From Lycocorax pyrrhopterus obiensis (Eukaryota > Chordata > Aves > Passeriformes > Paradisaeidae), in contig JACSVZ010000002.1 of the NCBI GenBank assembly GCA_014706295.1, forward strand, positions 58,179,617-58,243,616: a DNA stretch of 64,000 bases, read 5' to 3'. Below, piece by piece: positions 47,761 to 63,000 of the stretch; within the stretch, counting starts at the first letter, position 1, and each line of letters begins with the position of its first letter. The notes beneath the pieces are model-generated. The model saw only the letters and a list, made by a program, of their open reading frames with translations. It was not told the origin of the DNA and did not search any database. Position numbers and translations under genes: made by a program.

Positions 47761-50680
47761 CTTGCATTAAAAATATGTCAGGATTATTTTAAGTGGAAGA
47801 CCTCAGATCCCTGCGAAGGTCTGCTTTATTCAAAGTCTTTTAAATGCTTTTGCTCATGAATTCCCAAACTTACTTTGGTTTGGTACCACTTGTGATAAGA
47901 GTGGCAACAACAGCTTCACTTTCCTTCACTATTCTCTTCAACTTTGTAATTTCTCAAACCAGAAGCTCATCTTCAATAAGCAGCTGCATTATATCTCCAA
48001 AGTTTCCAAACAAGGACTCTTCTCTGCTAAATCAACATTTTAACAAATGTATGTATCACTGCCCCATCTTTGTTCATCACTTATCTTCTCTTGATTATTG
48101 CAGCAATTTCTTGCAAACTAACTAGGCACAGGAGAGTTATTGGTTTATTTACTTCAGGGGCCGTAGAGCAAGTACATGTTTTCCACGCAATTACTCACGG
48201 TTATAATTCAAGCATCATCCTAGGTATGTAACAAAGATACATTCATGAGCTTTCCAAGGGGAAAAAATAGATCAGGCAGATACAGACAAAGAATTCATCT
48301 CAGAAACTCTGTTAGACCTGTCACATCCTTATTACAGAAAGTCTATTGCCTTGCTTTGATGCAAGAGGAAGTGAGCACATGGAAGACTATAACATGGAGT
48401 AACCCATCTGTAAATACCATAGTATATTCACAGTCCCCTACCCAGGATTTATCTGATGCAGGAAAAAGTCACAGTTTGAATCAAGCCAAATAGATTTTTC
48501 TGAAGTCCAAAGAAATTTTGGATTACATGTCTGCCATGATGTAGAATCTTCATACTTGACAGGAAAAGGCCTGCAACCCGAAACTCTGCCTGCCAGGGAA
48601 GACAAAATTCAGTTCTGCTGCAGACTGCAAACTGTGAATATCAGGATTCTGCACCACACACAAGTATAAAATGCCAAAGGATGGATTTCTCAACAGGCGA
48701 CTAAAATGCTGGAAAGAACTGGAACATGAACAAACCTATAAAATTCTTCAGCATGCAACAGAAGGGGACATATTGTAGCCTAAAGACTAATACAAAACCA
48801 GGATGTATGCCCTGTAAGATTTACATTTTTAATTTTTGACACAAGTCACTAATATTTTTTCCCTGTACAGTTTGCAACATAAATGTGGATGTTAGCAGTT
48901 CTGTGCACAGCAATGGAAAATATCCACTGAATTGTCCATCCAAGTCATTATAACTGTTGTTATCCATACACAACACTTATCATTAATTAGCTGGCACTAT
49001 CAGCTTGACTTAAGTTGTCATACCTTTACTGATTCCCAGAAGGTTACATTGGTGAAGTAAGACATATCACAGGGTTCTTCCTCATATATTGCAAAGAAGA
49101 AAATACTTCGTTAAAACCATGTAAATATTCCTTTTTTTCTTTTAATAATGTAGCACTCTTTGTGAACAGTCCAAGGGAATTTTATGTTCCTTACATACTG
49201 AATCCGTACAGCCAACTAGTAAAATACAGCTGTCCTCACTTGGGGGACCACCTCAGTAGACATGCCTACAAAATCACAGTGTGCTCTTTGGGTAAGCAAA
49301 GCAGAAGCCAAATGAGTGTTTCAGTTATTAGAAACATAAAGTCAGCAAGAGTCAATTGTCTTAAGTTTATTTGCAAAATTGAAAACTAATTCACAGGAGG
49401 AAGCTGAATTAGAACATAAAGAACATGTCTGTATCCAAGAGGGAATGAAGGCATTGGAAGTAGTAGAACAGGGTAAAAATTTGCAGAGTTGAAAAATTAA
49501 TTGGAATATGCAATGAACACCCAAGGGAAGATGGTCCTGGGGACAGAGTACTAGCGCTAAGTTCAGAGGGCTTGATTCTGCCATTAGTCTTAAAGGACCC
49601 TGGTTTTAGGAAGTACTGAGTGTCCAGACTCTGAGAAGTTGGCCAACTGAAGGTAATAGAAAATCACAGACCACATCAGTTGATTCTGGAAGTTCCCTCC
49701 TTGGTTATGGGAACAAAGTATACCCAAGATACAGTTCTGAATTTATTAAAATATAATCCCTACCCTAGCTCTGCTCCATGTACCTCTTTCCCAAAAGATA
49801 TATTAATATATTTCCAAAGAGGTCCTGAGAGAGGCAAGAACGTCAACAGCAGTACTTGCAAAGCAAATAATTCACTGAGCTATCCAATCCAACCCTCTAC
49901 ACTCTAATGTTTTTCTTTTAACTGCTGCCAGGTTTGCATCTTTTACATTCAGGAAAGTATGGTTCTCCACATAACTACTCTGTGAAGAGCAAACATTATT
50001 TACTATATAACTTTTATATTCAGAAAATAAAAAGAAAAAAACTACAAAAACCCTAATTCATCACCACAAATCCTTATTTCAGAGTCGCTCAGTAAAATCA
50101 GTGGATTTATTGCAGACTAAAATTGGCATATTGTGATGATGAATCGAACTCTTACAATAATTTCAGGTTGTTTGTGGCCAGTGAAATGGCAATACTTACA
50201 AAATCACTGTAGCAATCAACTTTTAACTTTGGTTTCCCTATAATTTGCAGCATGATTTAGAAGAAAAATCACAAGGAAATTTAGGCAGGTATTAATCTAA
50301 TGGGAAATGAGGACCATGAATATTAGGTTATGTAAGCAAGCCCGTGACTAGGCAACAAAGAAACAATCCTCACAATTCATGACAAAAAAAAAAATCAGTT
50401 GCCTTACTGAGAAGTTTTGAAAATGGTGAATAAAAAGGTTTAAAGGAAAGTCAATACCTGATCCACAGTCATACAGGGTTTGCATTCTTCTAAAGTCATA
50501 AGTATGTCACTTTTGTAAACATTGTTTCACCTATGTGAGTATCAGCATAAATACCTTGGGGAATTTGGGAGTCTCTTTAAACCAAGGCAGTCCAGGAACA
50601 TAAACACGAAATCATCCAACCACTTGATTCACAAAAAAAAAAGTATTTTTAATTGAAAAAAAAGTTTAAGCCAGAAGAAA
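47761..50680. other. Non-coding stretch, no gene recognised
   Basis: AT-rich sequence without a recognised gene or repeat. It would be intron upstream of the candidate exon if that exon is real. Confidence 0.5.
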
Positions 50681-50960
50681 CATAGAAACATAGAATCACA
50701 GAATGGTTTGGGTTGGAAGGGACTACCGAAGATCATCTAGTCCCATTCCCCTGCCAGGTGAAGGGGGATCTCATACTAGATCCAGTTGCTCAAAGTCCCA
50801 TCCAACTAGACATTGAAAACTTCCAACAATGGAGCATGCACAATATCTCTGGGCAACCTGTTCCAAGGTCCCACCGCCCTTACCACAAAAAAATCTCTTC
50901 CTTATATACAGGCTAAACTCACTTGCCTTACATATAATTTCAAGTCCTCTCAAAGACCGA
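50681..50960 (-). mobile_element. CR1 LINE 3' end fragment
   Basis: It starts with CATAGAAACATAGAATCACA, two to three of the eight-base CR1 terminal units, and then GGTTTGGGTTGGAAGGGACT. Later come ATCTCTGGGCAACCTGTTCC and CCACAAAAAAATCTCTTCCT. A 5'-truncated copy of about 280 bp in minus orientation. A run of A lies just left of it, at about 50,632-50,642. Confidence 0.9.
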
Positions 50961-52575
50961 AACACATTTTGTTTGCAGAGAACAAAGCATATTGCTTAAT
51001 GCAGAAATACTTCAGATTTACAGATCTAAGTGAGCAGTAACTACTGGTCACCAGAGCCATTCCATCCCCATCCTAGGATTGCTGGCACTTCACATCACTG
51101 CAAACATGTAAAACATTTCTTGAAATTAGCTGACTTGTAATCTACTTGTTCTGTAAGAATAAGCATTCAATGCCTGGCAAAGCAGACTTAGACTGAAATA
51201 CCTCAGCCAGCTACTTCACAGCCAGACCAGGCTTGGATGTGTCTAGACTTTTTATTTTTATTTTTATTTACTGTCACTAGTTTTCTTTCGGAAAAGCAGG
51301 GGAATGTTTGAGGCTGTATTTGCTAAGAACTCTTTTGCCCTTCTTTAATCCTTCCTTTCACCCTCACAGAAATCTGCTGCAGCCAATGAGCCAAAGCAAC
51401 TCCTTTAGGGAAAATTTCACTTTGGTTTTAGGTACAATTTTCTCTAAATGACTAAATGACAGCTTATTATTTTCTCCTCCGAGATCATACTCAGGAAAGT
51501 TAGTTCTTCTCCTTTTAAAATGTCTTCTCAGTCTCCAGCAGTCAATATATTTATTTGACTAGGTAAAAGAACCCAAATATATTGTGGATTAAAGAGACCA
51601 AATGAAAGTTGAAAGTTACACATTAATTACAAGAAGCATTCACAAAATTATTTGCTTCTACGTCAAAGCCACTCTCTGCATTATACATTTTTTTATTTAG
51701 ATTTCAAGGCAGAAACCTACATGGTCTCCAAAATTACCAATGACTCCTGTATGCTTTGGTAACATTAATAGTCTTGATTTCCATATAGTAACTCATTTTG
51801 GTTTTTGCTGCTGCTATCTATCTCAACAAATTCCTGGGGCAATAAGTTCCACAGTTTAACCATATTTTGCATGAAGAAGGTAATGGGATTAGAATTTTGT
51901 ACCTATTAAATCTGCTTAATATTTCCAGAGTCTATGTTATGCACCAGGGAAAATGTGGTTAATAAAAAAACTAATCTGAAAACCCAAGATTCTTCACAGT
52001 ATCTACTGCATTTCATACAAAATCTATGATGTATTCTTTGGTACCACTCTGTCATCGGTGGTTTAAAAAAACTTCGGCAGAAACATGAATGGAGATTTTT
52101 TCTACCAACAACATGAATATGCTTCCTTTTAACTGAAAATAACTTTGTTTTGAACAAAATAAAGCAAATTATGACTAGTTACTGCCAAATATACTGTGTG
52201 CTTTCGTTTCCATTTGGCTAAGCTCACTGATCTATGACACCCTCATAATTAATAAAGAATAATTCCCAAATACTATCACTGTGCAATTCTCATCTTTTGA
52301 TCACCAATAAATATTCCCTACAAAAATGAAAATTTTTTCAGTGTCATTGGACTGTGCAACTTCGGTACTGTTACTTATGTATTTGGTAAGTGGCAAATTT
52401 CTTACTTCTGCAGACTTTTATTTTAAAATAATTATCATAGGCACACAAATAATTAATTTATTATTTTAGGGGGTTTTGGTGCAAATTTCAGTCCCCTTAG
52501 AGCTGTGTTTCATTAATGGATTATCTTGGTTCATCTCAAAATTCTCCAGTATTTGTAACTGTGGTTTTGTTGCCT
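50961..52575. other. Non-coding stretch, no gene recognised
   Basis: AT-rich; a TTTTTA repeat lies at 51,249-51,270. No gene or repeat family was recognised. Confidence 0.55.
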
Positions 52576-52609
52576 ACACACACACACACTCACACACACA
52601 CACACGCAC
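52576..52609. repeat. CA microsatellite
   Basis: About 15 CA units with single interruptions (a T near 52,590 and a G near 52,606), followed by GTATATA. Confidence 0.9.
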
Positions 52610-55600
52610 GTATATAGCACACCAGGACTCTACTGCTCTACCTTCTGACCATGGTTTCCAGCTAAATAATAGTAGTTCATGCTCTGCAGTAGCCATACCA
52701 GTTTATATGCACGATGTGAAAGCATGCAAGCATGATCAGTGTTCTGTGGCCACTTTTCTTTTTTTTTCCCCTTATGTAAGAAATAATTTTGGAAGAGTAT
52801 ATAACCAGGGATATAACCAGTTATCTTCACAAACCACCTAAGAGTATTTGTGTGTCTCTAATAACACATGTACAGATGCAGGACTCCCACTGTCCAGACC
52901 TGTAAAGTCAATAGAAAGTGGTAGGCTCCTCTATTCTAAATATTTGCCGTGGGTTTATAACCTGGGTGCCACCCCTAATGTCCTTGATATTCACTGTATT
53001 GGAAGAGATCCAAAACATGGTACCTTACTGAGAAAGGATCAAATCACTCCCCTGAGCTCAGTAGTTATATTATACACCTTAAAGAAAAGTAGATTTCAGG
53101 CACCACAGTGAATAAAGGGTCAAACATAACAACCAGGCCAACATCCCATTCCGGTCCACATGGACAAACTGGTGCATGGGAAACCTGGGGAGTGCCTGGT
53201 TTGCACTCAAACATCAGTGCAAAGAACCCAAACCAAGGTAGAGACTAAGGACATTCACATTAAGTATTAGTGGAGTCACTTATGTATGATATGGTCAGAG
53301 TGAACTTGCCTGAGATTCTTCTTCTTTTTTGGACCCCCCACAAAATACAAGCCAGTTGAAATAAAAATGACCTAACTTTCTTGTGAATTACATTATAAGC
53401 CAGCTGCAGTAAAAGTGACCCTATGCCATCGTGCAGGTTTTTTATGAACTGCATTGTCCTTCTCAAATGCTTGACTCTTTGTCAATCTAATCCCAGTCTC
53501 AAAGGAGGACTATAAATAGAGAGTAGTTACTGCACACTTCTGATCCACTGCAGCAGCCAGGAACCCTGCAGTTTCTTAAGAGAGAAACACATAACCCAAA
53601 GCTATAAATATTTTTATTTTCTTTTTTCTCAGGCACTTTTTTCACCCCAGAGAGTGGAAATATAACTGAGGGAGCTGATCATATGACCCTGGGACAATTG
53701 AAATGATTGCTCTGATATGAACAGTCTTTGGTGGGATCCTAAGGAACAGTATGCATTGGTGACATTAGCAGCAGTCATTAATTTTTGGTCTTGATCATCG
53801 GTCCCAGGAAATGTGTGGCTTGCAGCATGCTTCATAGTTACTGCCGCTGGTCTAATATATGGTTTACCACTACAAGCAATCTTCCATTTTGGAAGGCCTG
53901 TGGCTGTCTCAGATACATCATGTTTAGTGAGAGAATTTAACAGGAACTTGTACTCAGTTTTCGAAAAAAGGAGAAATGTTTGACACAGTTTTCTGTGATT
54001 TCAGGTGTATTTTTTGTTACTATCTGTAAAGCTGTAAGACAAGATATTGTAAGGAACAATATAGTTTCAGCCCTTCTGTGACTTTAAAATCTCATGTACT
54101 TCTTCCTCCAAAACCAAAATTTTTAACAGGCTAGTGTCTACATAATGACCACTAACACACACACTAATAATTTCCACAATGACTGATGACTGATGAGAGA
54201 AGAAGATATCTGGTTTGAAAGTTCTTCTGCAGCTGGAAATATTCCCTTGTGTTTTAATTCCCTTCAGTCACCAAAAAGGGCAAAATTTCCTCACCATATT
54301 TGGGGCTGCATTTGTGATGGCACTCAAAAGACCAAGTTGGGGTTACTAATGTCGAATCAAAAATTCAACATCGGTCAAAGTCAAAGTTTATTTTGGCATT
54401 GCTCTTTCTCTTCCATCAGTTTCAGAGCTGGATCCAAATTTTGCTCTATACATCTCAGTGTTCTGGCATGATCCAGCCAAAGGCAGGTCAGCAGATCAAC
54501 TCAACTGACTTCACTGGTGCATAAGTAGATTCTGAAGTCATTTAAGAGCAAGTCAGGAAAGAACCATGGAAATGTACAAGCTTACAAGCAACTGAATCCA
54601 TCAAAGACACTAAAAGTTTGAGCAAAAATAAACAGCTTCCCAGATCAGGGATTATATGCCACCGTAGGAGTACTGACTGGTGTATTGCATTATAATAGAT
54701 GGCACTTCAATGCAAGTTTGCTTTCTGGCTCCTATTCAATTAAAACAATCCCAGGTTAACCAGGCAATTTAAGTCTACTGCTCTTATTACCATTAACTTA
54801 TAAACATTAAGTGACATTTGCCCTGGAGACTGCTCTTATGTTACATACTGCTAATGCATTCCTTCACCCAGATTTGTAGAGGTTTATTTAATGGAGTGGA
54901 ATGGGACAGAAGCGTCTCACTGTTGCTGGTAATCACAGGCTTTTGAGAACAGTGTCATGTCCTTTTGAGGCATGAAAGCATTTATAATAAGTTAATCAGT
55001 GTTTCCCTGGTGTCCAGGTGTCAGGGAGCAAGGGCAAGGCAGTGGGCCCTCATCCCTGCAGCACATAACCAGGTGTGGTGGCAGGGACCTACCAGGCTAC
55101 GGGGACAGGCCTGGGATGTGACCTGGCTGGCAAGCTATGGTGGCAGGAAAGACCTTCTAGAGAAAACTTTACTCTTAATGTCATACTCGGTTTTCATCAA
55201 GGATGTATGTTCTCTGGGCTGGATATCAGTGAAAGGTGGTACTTCCCAGAAGTCATACTTTAAAAAATGACTTGGAAACCCTAGTGCATGAATTACAAGT
55301 GATAACCATCTACCCTAAGGAGCAGATTCATTCTCCATAAATAAAGTGCATTACAGAAGTGCAAAACAGAGCCAACTTTTGTTGGTTGCTCATCACACTG
55401 TATGTCTGGCCATTTTCAAATTCCACCAGACAGTTAGGCATCAATTCCCTTGCCTGTATCCTTGAGCACTGAAATAAAGCTTGATAAGAGACACCATGAA
55501 CTGTGTATTTTTTTTTTCATTTCAAGGCTTTTACTTTGGATAGTACTTTACAGAAGGGTAAATGGTGTGTTCCATTTATAACAAATATTTGGAAGAACAA

Positions 55601-56994
55601 CAGCCACATTTTCCCCCCCAACTATGTATCCCCAGGAGCAAGAATAGCATATATTCAACAAAGAGAATGGTGCTCTATTTTTGTCCGTGAGCTGGGTGGT
55701 CCAATTGGTTACTGCACTGGCCTTTCTTCTCTGAACACTTTGATTTTAATAATAGCTTTGGGCACAACAGAACATGAGTATGACAAATTCATCCTACTTG
55801 TCCTGACTTGTGTTACAAAACCTCTGTAGAATATACAGGGTACTTTAATATACTAGGGAAATTTAGAAACTAAGGGAAAGCATCAGTCTTTTTTGCATAA
55901 ATTAATTTTACAAATATAATAAAATACAATATATAAATATAATAAAAATTTAAATGAATACATATGTTGATTATATGATTTTTGACACCACACTTGTTAC
56001 AGGTGCTGTAAAATGTCTGTCAAGTTTTACATCAGATGGAAACTGTCATTCTTTTCTCAAGAAAAGACGTCTGTTACTTTTTACTTCTCCTTATATACAT
56101 CTTTCTAACCTATCTAGAAGTCAAGATAAAGGGGAATAGGTAGTATTTTCCATCTGCTAACATTTATAAATACCAGCAACATTTCAAAGGAACCTTAAAT
56201 GCTGCTTGGTGTATTTCTGAAGGGCAAAAGTTTTTAAGATTCTGTAGACTGCAGTGAGAATGAAAGAGAACTAAGAAATGCAGTGGTGGAGATAATGTTC
56301 GACTGACATTTGTTTAAAGCCGTTGAGCTAAAATGAAGGTTAACTTCATTAAAGGAGACTGTTAAGGCAGGCACATGCCAAAGGCAAAGTTCTCGTTCCT
56401 TGAATTCTCCAGACTGCAGCACATCCTCGTCATTGGACTCAAAGGCATTTGAGCCAAACAGAAAGGATGAACTGCTCTACTTCTTACCACACCTCTCCCT
56501 GAAACTTCTCTTCATGGCAACTGGAGTGATATTAATTGCACAAAAAAGGACACCTTTTGTTGTCTCCAGAGAGCTGACCCTTTTTGTTACTCCTCTGAGA
56601 GAAAGGAAGTCCAACTCTGATTTCTTACCATAAAGTACACTGGCAGAAAATCAGCATTTTCATAACGCTCTATAAATACCATACAATTGGAGAATGCTAA
56701 ACACAGTTTGGATCTATACAATTAACCCACCTCTAACCAAGTGAAATCAAAACTTGCACATTTGTGAGCCTAAAGTGAGGCTCCCAAGTTAAAAGTAACT
56801 TGATTTTTAAGTACAGAGAAACTGCAATTCTTAACCAACCTCTGTTTCAACAGCTGATAATGTTGTACCCCAGACAAAAAAATGCATCATCTTTCAATTG
56901 TACTACTCTAGATTTCACTTCAAGTCAATAGACATTCTGTGGTTAAAATGGTAATGCAATAGATAACACTAGACTGTGACCAGTGATATTTGTG
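52610..56994. other. Non-coding stretch with a diverged tandem duplication
   Basis: No gene recognised. At 53,349-53,440 a segment starting AAGCCAG is repeated once with a 48-bp period (CCAGTTGAAATAAAAATGAC against CCAGCTGCAGTAAAAGTGAC). A GC-richer island lies at 55,010-55,150. An A/T-only-like tract lies at about 55,900-55,955. Confidence 0.5.
53349..53440. repeat. Diverged 48-bp tandem duplication
   Basis: Two copies beginning AAGCCAG at 53,349 and 53,397. They agree well over about 26 bases and then drift apart. No coding context. Confidence 0.55.
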
Positions 56995-57030
56995 AAAAAA
57001 AAAAAGAAAAAATGGAAAAAAAAGAAAAAC
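56995..57030. repeat. A-rich simple repeat
   Basis: Runs of A broken by single G or T bases over about 36 bp. Confidence 0.75.
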
Positions 57031-60000
57031 TGATGAGCAATGTGGGTTTTTCAATACAGAATTGACTGCATTATGGTCTCTGGAATACACATTACTTAAG
57101 GTGCACTGTTTTATAAATTTTACTTGATTAGCTGTGTTTGTTCTCTTGAATTTAATGTTATTAAAACTCTGGAATCCAGGACAATTAATCCTAGCAATCC
57201 ACAGCAGGGCAAAAACATTTGACAGACTCAAATCAAACATTGTTTACATTTGGGAAACTTCAGCAGCTGACACAGATCTAGGTCTTTGCTTTTCCAAGCA
57301 TTCATCTAACTGTATCCCTGCTCTTCACCAGAGTCTGAGTTTTATTTTCTAATGAAAGCCTCAACTGGCATCATAAACTATCGTATTGGATCCTTTATGT
57401 AAGCAAATATTATAATGTTGGTTTTTTCCTTAGCAACATCCTCCTGTTTCATCAGTACACTTTTGCAGTATTAGAAGTGTTTGTGACCTATTGACAGTCC
57501 TTGATTTCTGTTTCTAAACTGTAACCCTAGAGCATACATTTACAGTACTGCATATTACACAAAACATCATATCTTTCAGTCTTACAATCTACCAAAGTAC
57601 GCAGCCAGAGTCAGAAGCATTTTTCTTCCCTTTTTGCACCTAAATAATTTCATAATTATTTCAGATTAGATACAGCATGCAGATGGAGAGGATCCAGTGA
57701 TCAATCACCACATCTGAAGTACTGAAATTATGCTTAATGGTTTGATTTTCTTGTGCTCTTTTCAGGAAAAGAAAGTGTATGTGGTAGATTTATCAGAGTA
57801 TTTTTTGTTAAGTATTAAGGCTTTATTTATTAGAAAGGACTGCCAGTTCTGCTAGTCTGCTCAAGAAAGTACTCCTAAAACATGTTATTTTTGCTCTCAA
57901 AACCAAATTGTTGAAAGACAGAAAAAAATGGAAAGTCTGCAGATACTCTGCCAACATGATTGTCAAACACTGGTGTCTCTCCAAATGTTTTAAAAAGTAG
58001 TTTTAATGCCCAGATTAATTCCTAAAAAGGGTAAAATTTACTAGCAGAGCTCTTCACTTTAAAATAAACTGGGACAAATTAGGCAGTCCAAGAGAACTGG
58101 GATTCACTCCCGGCTGACAGGAAAATTCATTGCAACCACCTCATAAATGTTATACCCTAAGCAAATATCTGTCCTTAGAGACTCAAACTCGTGGGAATGC
58201 GCTTATTAAAAATCCCAGCACAGAGATCCCAGTACACAGGTCTCTAAGATGCTGATCCTATAAAGTTTCTATAAACTGTGACCTCAATTACTAACAGTGG
58301 TCCTTAAAAATTATTCCCTCTGTCAAAATACAGCAAACTCGAGTCTTCCCAAGTGAGGCTTTTCAGTCTGCAGAGTGACTCCAGATAGCCCCAACTAGTA
58401 CTCTACTACAGTGCCCCACTAGGACTAAGAAGGTTTCCTTTATAATCTGACTCGGCTGTTCCTTCAGGTCTGCTGGCTCAGACTGTGATCCTGACACAAC
58501 TGTGTCCAGTATTTTCATCTAAAATAAAACAGAAAGCAAGCCACCAGTTGTCTGTGTTACTACCTTTATGCCTTTGAAAAAGTATCCATGCTGACATCGA
58601 AGAAAATAATGTACTTTTATACAAAGTCAAAATTGCAAAATAAACCAAAGCGATTAAAAAAAAAGTTAAATAAATTAGCAAAATTCTTGATAATTCATAA
58701 AATAATTTAGTATTTTTATTTTTTTTCCTTACCCTTATCTCTTCATTCAGGTTAAAATTCATGCAAAGGGCAGAGACCACCTTAAAAATCAATGTGTAAC
58801 TTTGCATGCATTATTTTATCTAGAAGTGAATATTTAGTTTAATTAGATTTCTACAGCTCACTCAAATCCAAGTCTCATTACAGTCATTTGAAATAAGAAT
58901 GATTGAATGTGCTATTGCTTTCAAATTTAGTTCCTATCCAAGTTCCTAACAAAACGTTTGTTCAATTCTCATAAAACACATATCTTTGCTTTTACAACAA
59001 TGATCAATATTATCTGTGAAAATCTGAATGTTTTGGTGTTACAGGAGTCCGATCAGACACAGGCATGCTACAAGACTGATACCAGTTGGTCTCCCCAAGT
59101 GTCTTAGTTCTAATGAAGCTTGGCTCTGTGCTCTTGCTAAGGGCTGAACCATGCTGAAACGGCGTATGTGCCTCCAATGGCTTCTCACGCACGTAAACCA
59201 GTGAGGTTTCCTCTTTGCAGTGACAGGCACCCACGTAACTTTTTCTATTTTATATAGAATGTGTATAGGTATCAAATGTTGAGCAGATACACCACTCACA
59301 CACAGTCATGGAGTCCCCATAATGTATACAACGACTATCAGCTGGAAAATAGCAGCACAGCCCCTTGTAGTTATGTTACAGTCCTGTTGAAGAGTAGGGA
59401 GGAATAAAGTACATATTTACACATATAATTTGGTTTTCTCCAGTTGTTTTTGAATGACAAGCTAAAGTTGTTTTCATGAGGTGAGCAATTAAATATATCA
59501 CAATTTCCTAGGATATTAAGTGATTTCTGCCAGTAGAATTATCTGTGTTCCCACTCACTGTCTCTACACCTATGCAGCTCCCTGGTGTGCTCTCCAAGAA
59601 TAGTTCAGTTAGTTTCCAAGTCACTCAACATATTTCACTTTTAAGCAGCTATGTGCTAAAAAGCTTCCACTGTTATCATTCTGAATCTTTAATGGTATTG
59701 AAACTGTCAGGCAAAAATTGCATTCTCCCGCTGTTCTGAGCAGCAGGAGAATGAAGATGACAAAAGACCCATGTTAATGTTAATCATAGATAAGAAATAC
59801 AATGGCATTTTTCAGAAACTTAGGGCTCTGCTTTAACAGTCACAGGCTCCTTATTTCTCCCTTCTAGTCCAATAATTTTAAAAAAAGAATAACTGCAAAT
59901 AAAAAAAGTAACAAGAAAGAAAAACAATTGGCCAAATGGACTGAACCAGGAAAATTCTCCCTCCATGTATTTCCCATTGGTTTTCTAATTGCTGTCGTTT

Positions 60001-63000
60001 CGAATTATTAGATTGTTGTAAGTATGTTCCACAACTCAATCTTCTTTAAGTAACTTGTGATCATTCACTTTCTTATCCTCATAGCATCCTTCCAAGATTA
60101 TTCCCTACTCAGACAGGGCATTGAAGAACAGAGGTCTAACGTGGGAGCATGATTAACATCCTCTATAATTTAGATGTCTACATTGTAGCTGATGCTACAG
60201 GGAAACTGTCACTAGGATCCATTTGATGGTTCTTTGAGAGCATTTCTGACCACTAATCTCACCAAAACCAAGTGTCTCCCTTAGAATGTGATGAAAACAA
60301 GGTATAAGACCCTACTTACATGCAGATACCTACACCCTAGATACAAAAACTTAAAATCCCACCCTGAAGGATTTAGACAGAACTCAGTTACATCTGAATG
60401 GCAAATCTTCAGGAATAATTCCAGCTATGCCGCTGCCAGCCCTGCAGGTTCCAATAAAGCCCCCAGTAACATGCCTGGTAGTCTTGTCTGTATACACATA
60501 CTCCCACGAAACTCTACAAAGGCACATCTTTTACAAACTCATTTCAAGCTGTCTCCATTCCAGCAGTCAGGCCATCACACTAGCGATGGTTTCTGCATAA
60601 GGCAAAAAAGGCACATCCCTCAAAGCCAAGCACGGCACCATGCCGATGTGTCTCCAGACACTTCTGAGCAGAGTTAGCTCTCACAGCCAGCTCTGAGCAG
60701 GACGGTACCTCTATACTGCCTGTGACCACTTGGCTCTGCCTCCACTCTCTGAGTGTGTTGGTACAGGTGGTGTTGACAGATTATGCCCATTATGCACCAT
60801 TACTATTTGTCTCCTTTTAAAATGGTCTGCTGAGAGTTTAGCCAAAGACAAGGTAGTAGCCTTGATGCTCCTCAGATTTCCTACTGTGCAGAAAATTTGC
60901 TTTTCTTATCAAATCTACAGAGCTATTTGAGGGTCTCAGCTCCTTATTTCAAAGTTCTGTTACAGCAGCAGAAACACAGACTCTTTAACTAAAATTCAAT
61001 AGCTTTTTCTATTTCCACTCCTGAGTATTAAGACAACACTGCATGCTTGTAGGTATTTCTGTCAAAGCACATACAGAGCTCCATTCTTCTTGTATTCAGA
61101 AGCAATGACAGCCTAATTGCTAAGGTAAGGACTAATTGTCCTTATCCTTCCAACCCACTCATGAGTTAAAAAAATACAATGTTTTCTGGTTTTCCTGCAG
61201 AACTCAGATTTTGCAAATACAGGTCAGGACCTTCCGTTTTCTGAAATACCCACATGCTTTTGACGATCGAGGCTTAAGCAAAGTAATGTCCAGCACTGCA
61301 GTATTACATTTTGCTGCCTCACAAAATTCATACTTTTCTTCAGTTTTCAAAAGATCCCACGTATTGGAGCAGGTAGACACCTGCTGCCAGGATCTACACA
61401 TGACATTTAGACAGGAAGAGGCACCACCTACACCAGTCAAAAAAGGGGCACATCTGTTGAGTGTTCCTGTAAATTCATCTGGATGCCCCATCCGTGTAGA
61501 AGGGCATTTACACCATACACATTCATTTAATTGTGGGGATGCCAGAAATGAAGGAGGCTGTTGATTCCCTCCACATGAACATTGGACAGAGGCAGAGAGC
61601 ATGCAGGATTTCCTCACCATTCCTTACCAATACTCTGAGGGATATTTGCTACTAACCTGCTTATGGTGAGGTCATACTCTTGGAAGAAAGTCCTGAATTT
61701 TTTGTGTTCTTGACCATCTTTGTCCTTGCCCTGAAGCAGCTCTGTTCCTCCTTTGGCCTCCTGCTAATTTTCTTGAAAGAGATGACAGCTGTCTCTGCCT
61801 TTGTCTTGGTCCTGCTACTCATCATCTTCTTCTGTTAACTCTTTGCTGAAGCTCTTATACCCCATGGAATTACACACTTCCCCAGCTGTTACTGAATGCA
61901 AAAAATCCCACAACTCACAGCAATTAGCAATGTCGGGTAGCTGTCACTTCTCTTTTAACCTAAACATTGCTGGGATCAACCACTCTTCCAGTTCTAGGAA
62001 GGATTTTGAACAAATTTTCTTTCTTTTTGAATATCTTTATTCCTGAGACTCTGTTGTGACATCAAATTAATTTGCAATTAATAAATGACCCAGATTCTTG
62101 GTACCAGACGCGATTTTCTTGCCAATGGAAACACACTTTGGGGGAGAGGTAGCAAGGTCCATACAGCAGAAAATAATCACTAACTCACATTAACACATAG
62201 TACAACCTACGTCAAGAGTGTCAACAATTATCATTCTGGGTCCCTATTAAAGTACACAACTGTTAAGAACTGACTACTGCAGCTGCTTTTTTCCTAAAAA
62301 CACTATAAATATTTCTCAGATTTTAACCACTGAGACTACATTAAATAACCAGTGTTTCTTCCCATGCACTGTTTCAACTTCTCTGCCCTTCTTCAGTTAT
62401 ATAAAAATTAATGGAAGATCACACCTGGATGAGGAAGACACACAACAATGATTAAATTTTCACTTCCAAAGCACAGACTAGTGACAAAATCCTCTACCCC
62501 TACTCCACAGCACACGAAGTAAAATCTACTATTTCTATTTCTTTGGATCTCACATTTTTAAAGACTCTTTGAACCAGAGATTTTAAACATGGCATTCTTT
62601 TAAAGACCACAGCACACATCTAGTGGTATGAAGTTATCAAGCTTTATTCTCCACTTAGCACCCAGGCCAATCTGTTTTATAAATTAAGCTTATGAATTAA
62701 GCTGACTGGTATCTCTCAGGTGACCTGTTCACCAGGTGAACACAATTTCAAATGAGTCAGAAATGGTCCAGAATTTGCCCCAAACATGGCAATTAGGTTG
62801 AAATGGATGTGTTTTTTTAAAAGTAAAAATTCTTGCTATGTGGTTTCCAAACCAAAGTTTTGAAACTTGCCTTGAAGCTTGCTGAACTTTAGGTAAAATG
62901 AGGATTAAAATGAAACTCAATGCAGAATATAAGATTATTTGGTTTTGGCCACACAAAATCCTTAACCAAACAATATTTTGAATAAAATGAATGGGTTAGG

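Noticed and set aside
61136..61620. Overlapping 140-residue frames on both strands, one after a good acceptor
   Set aside because: Long frames on both strands of the same DNA without known similarity point to chance depletion of stops.
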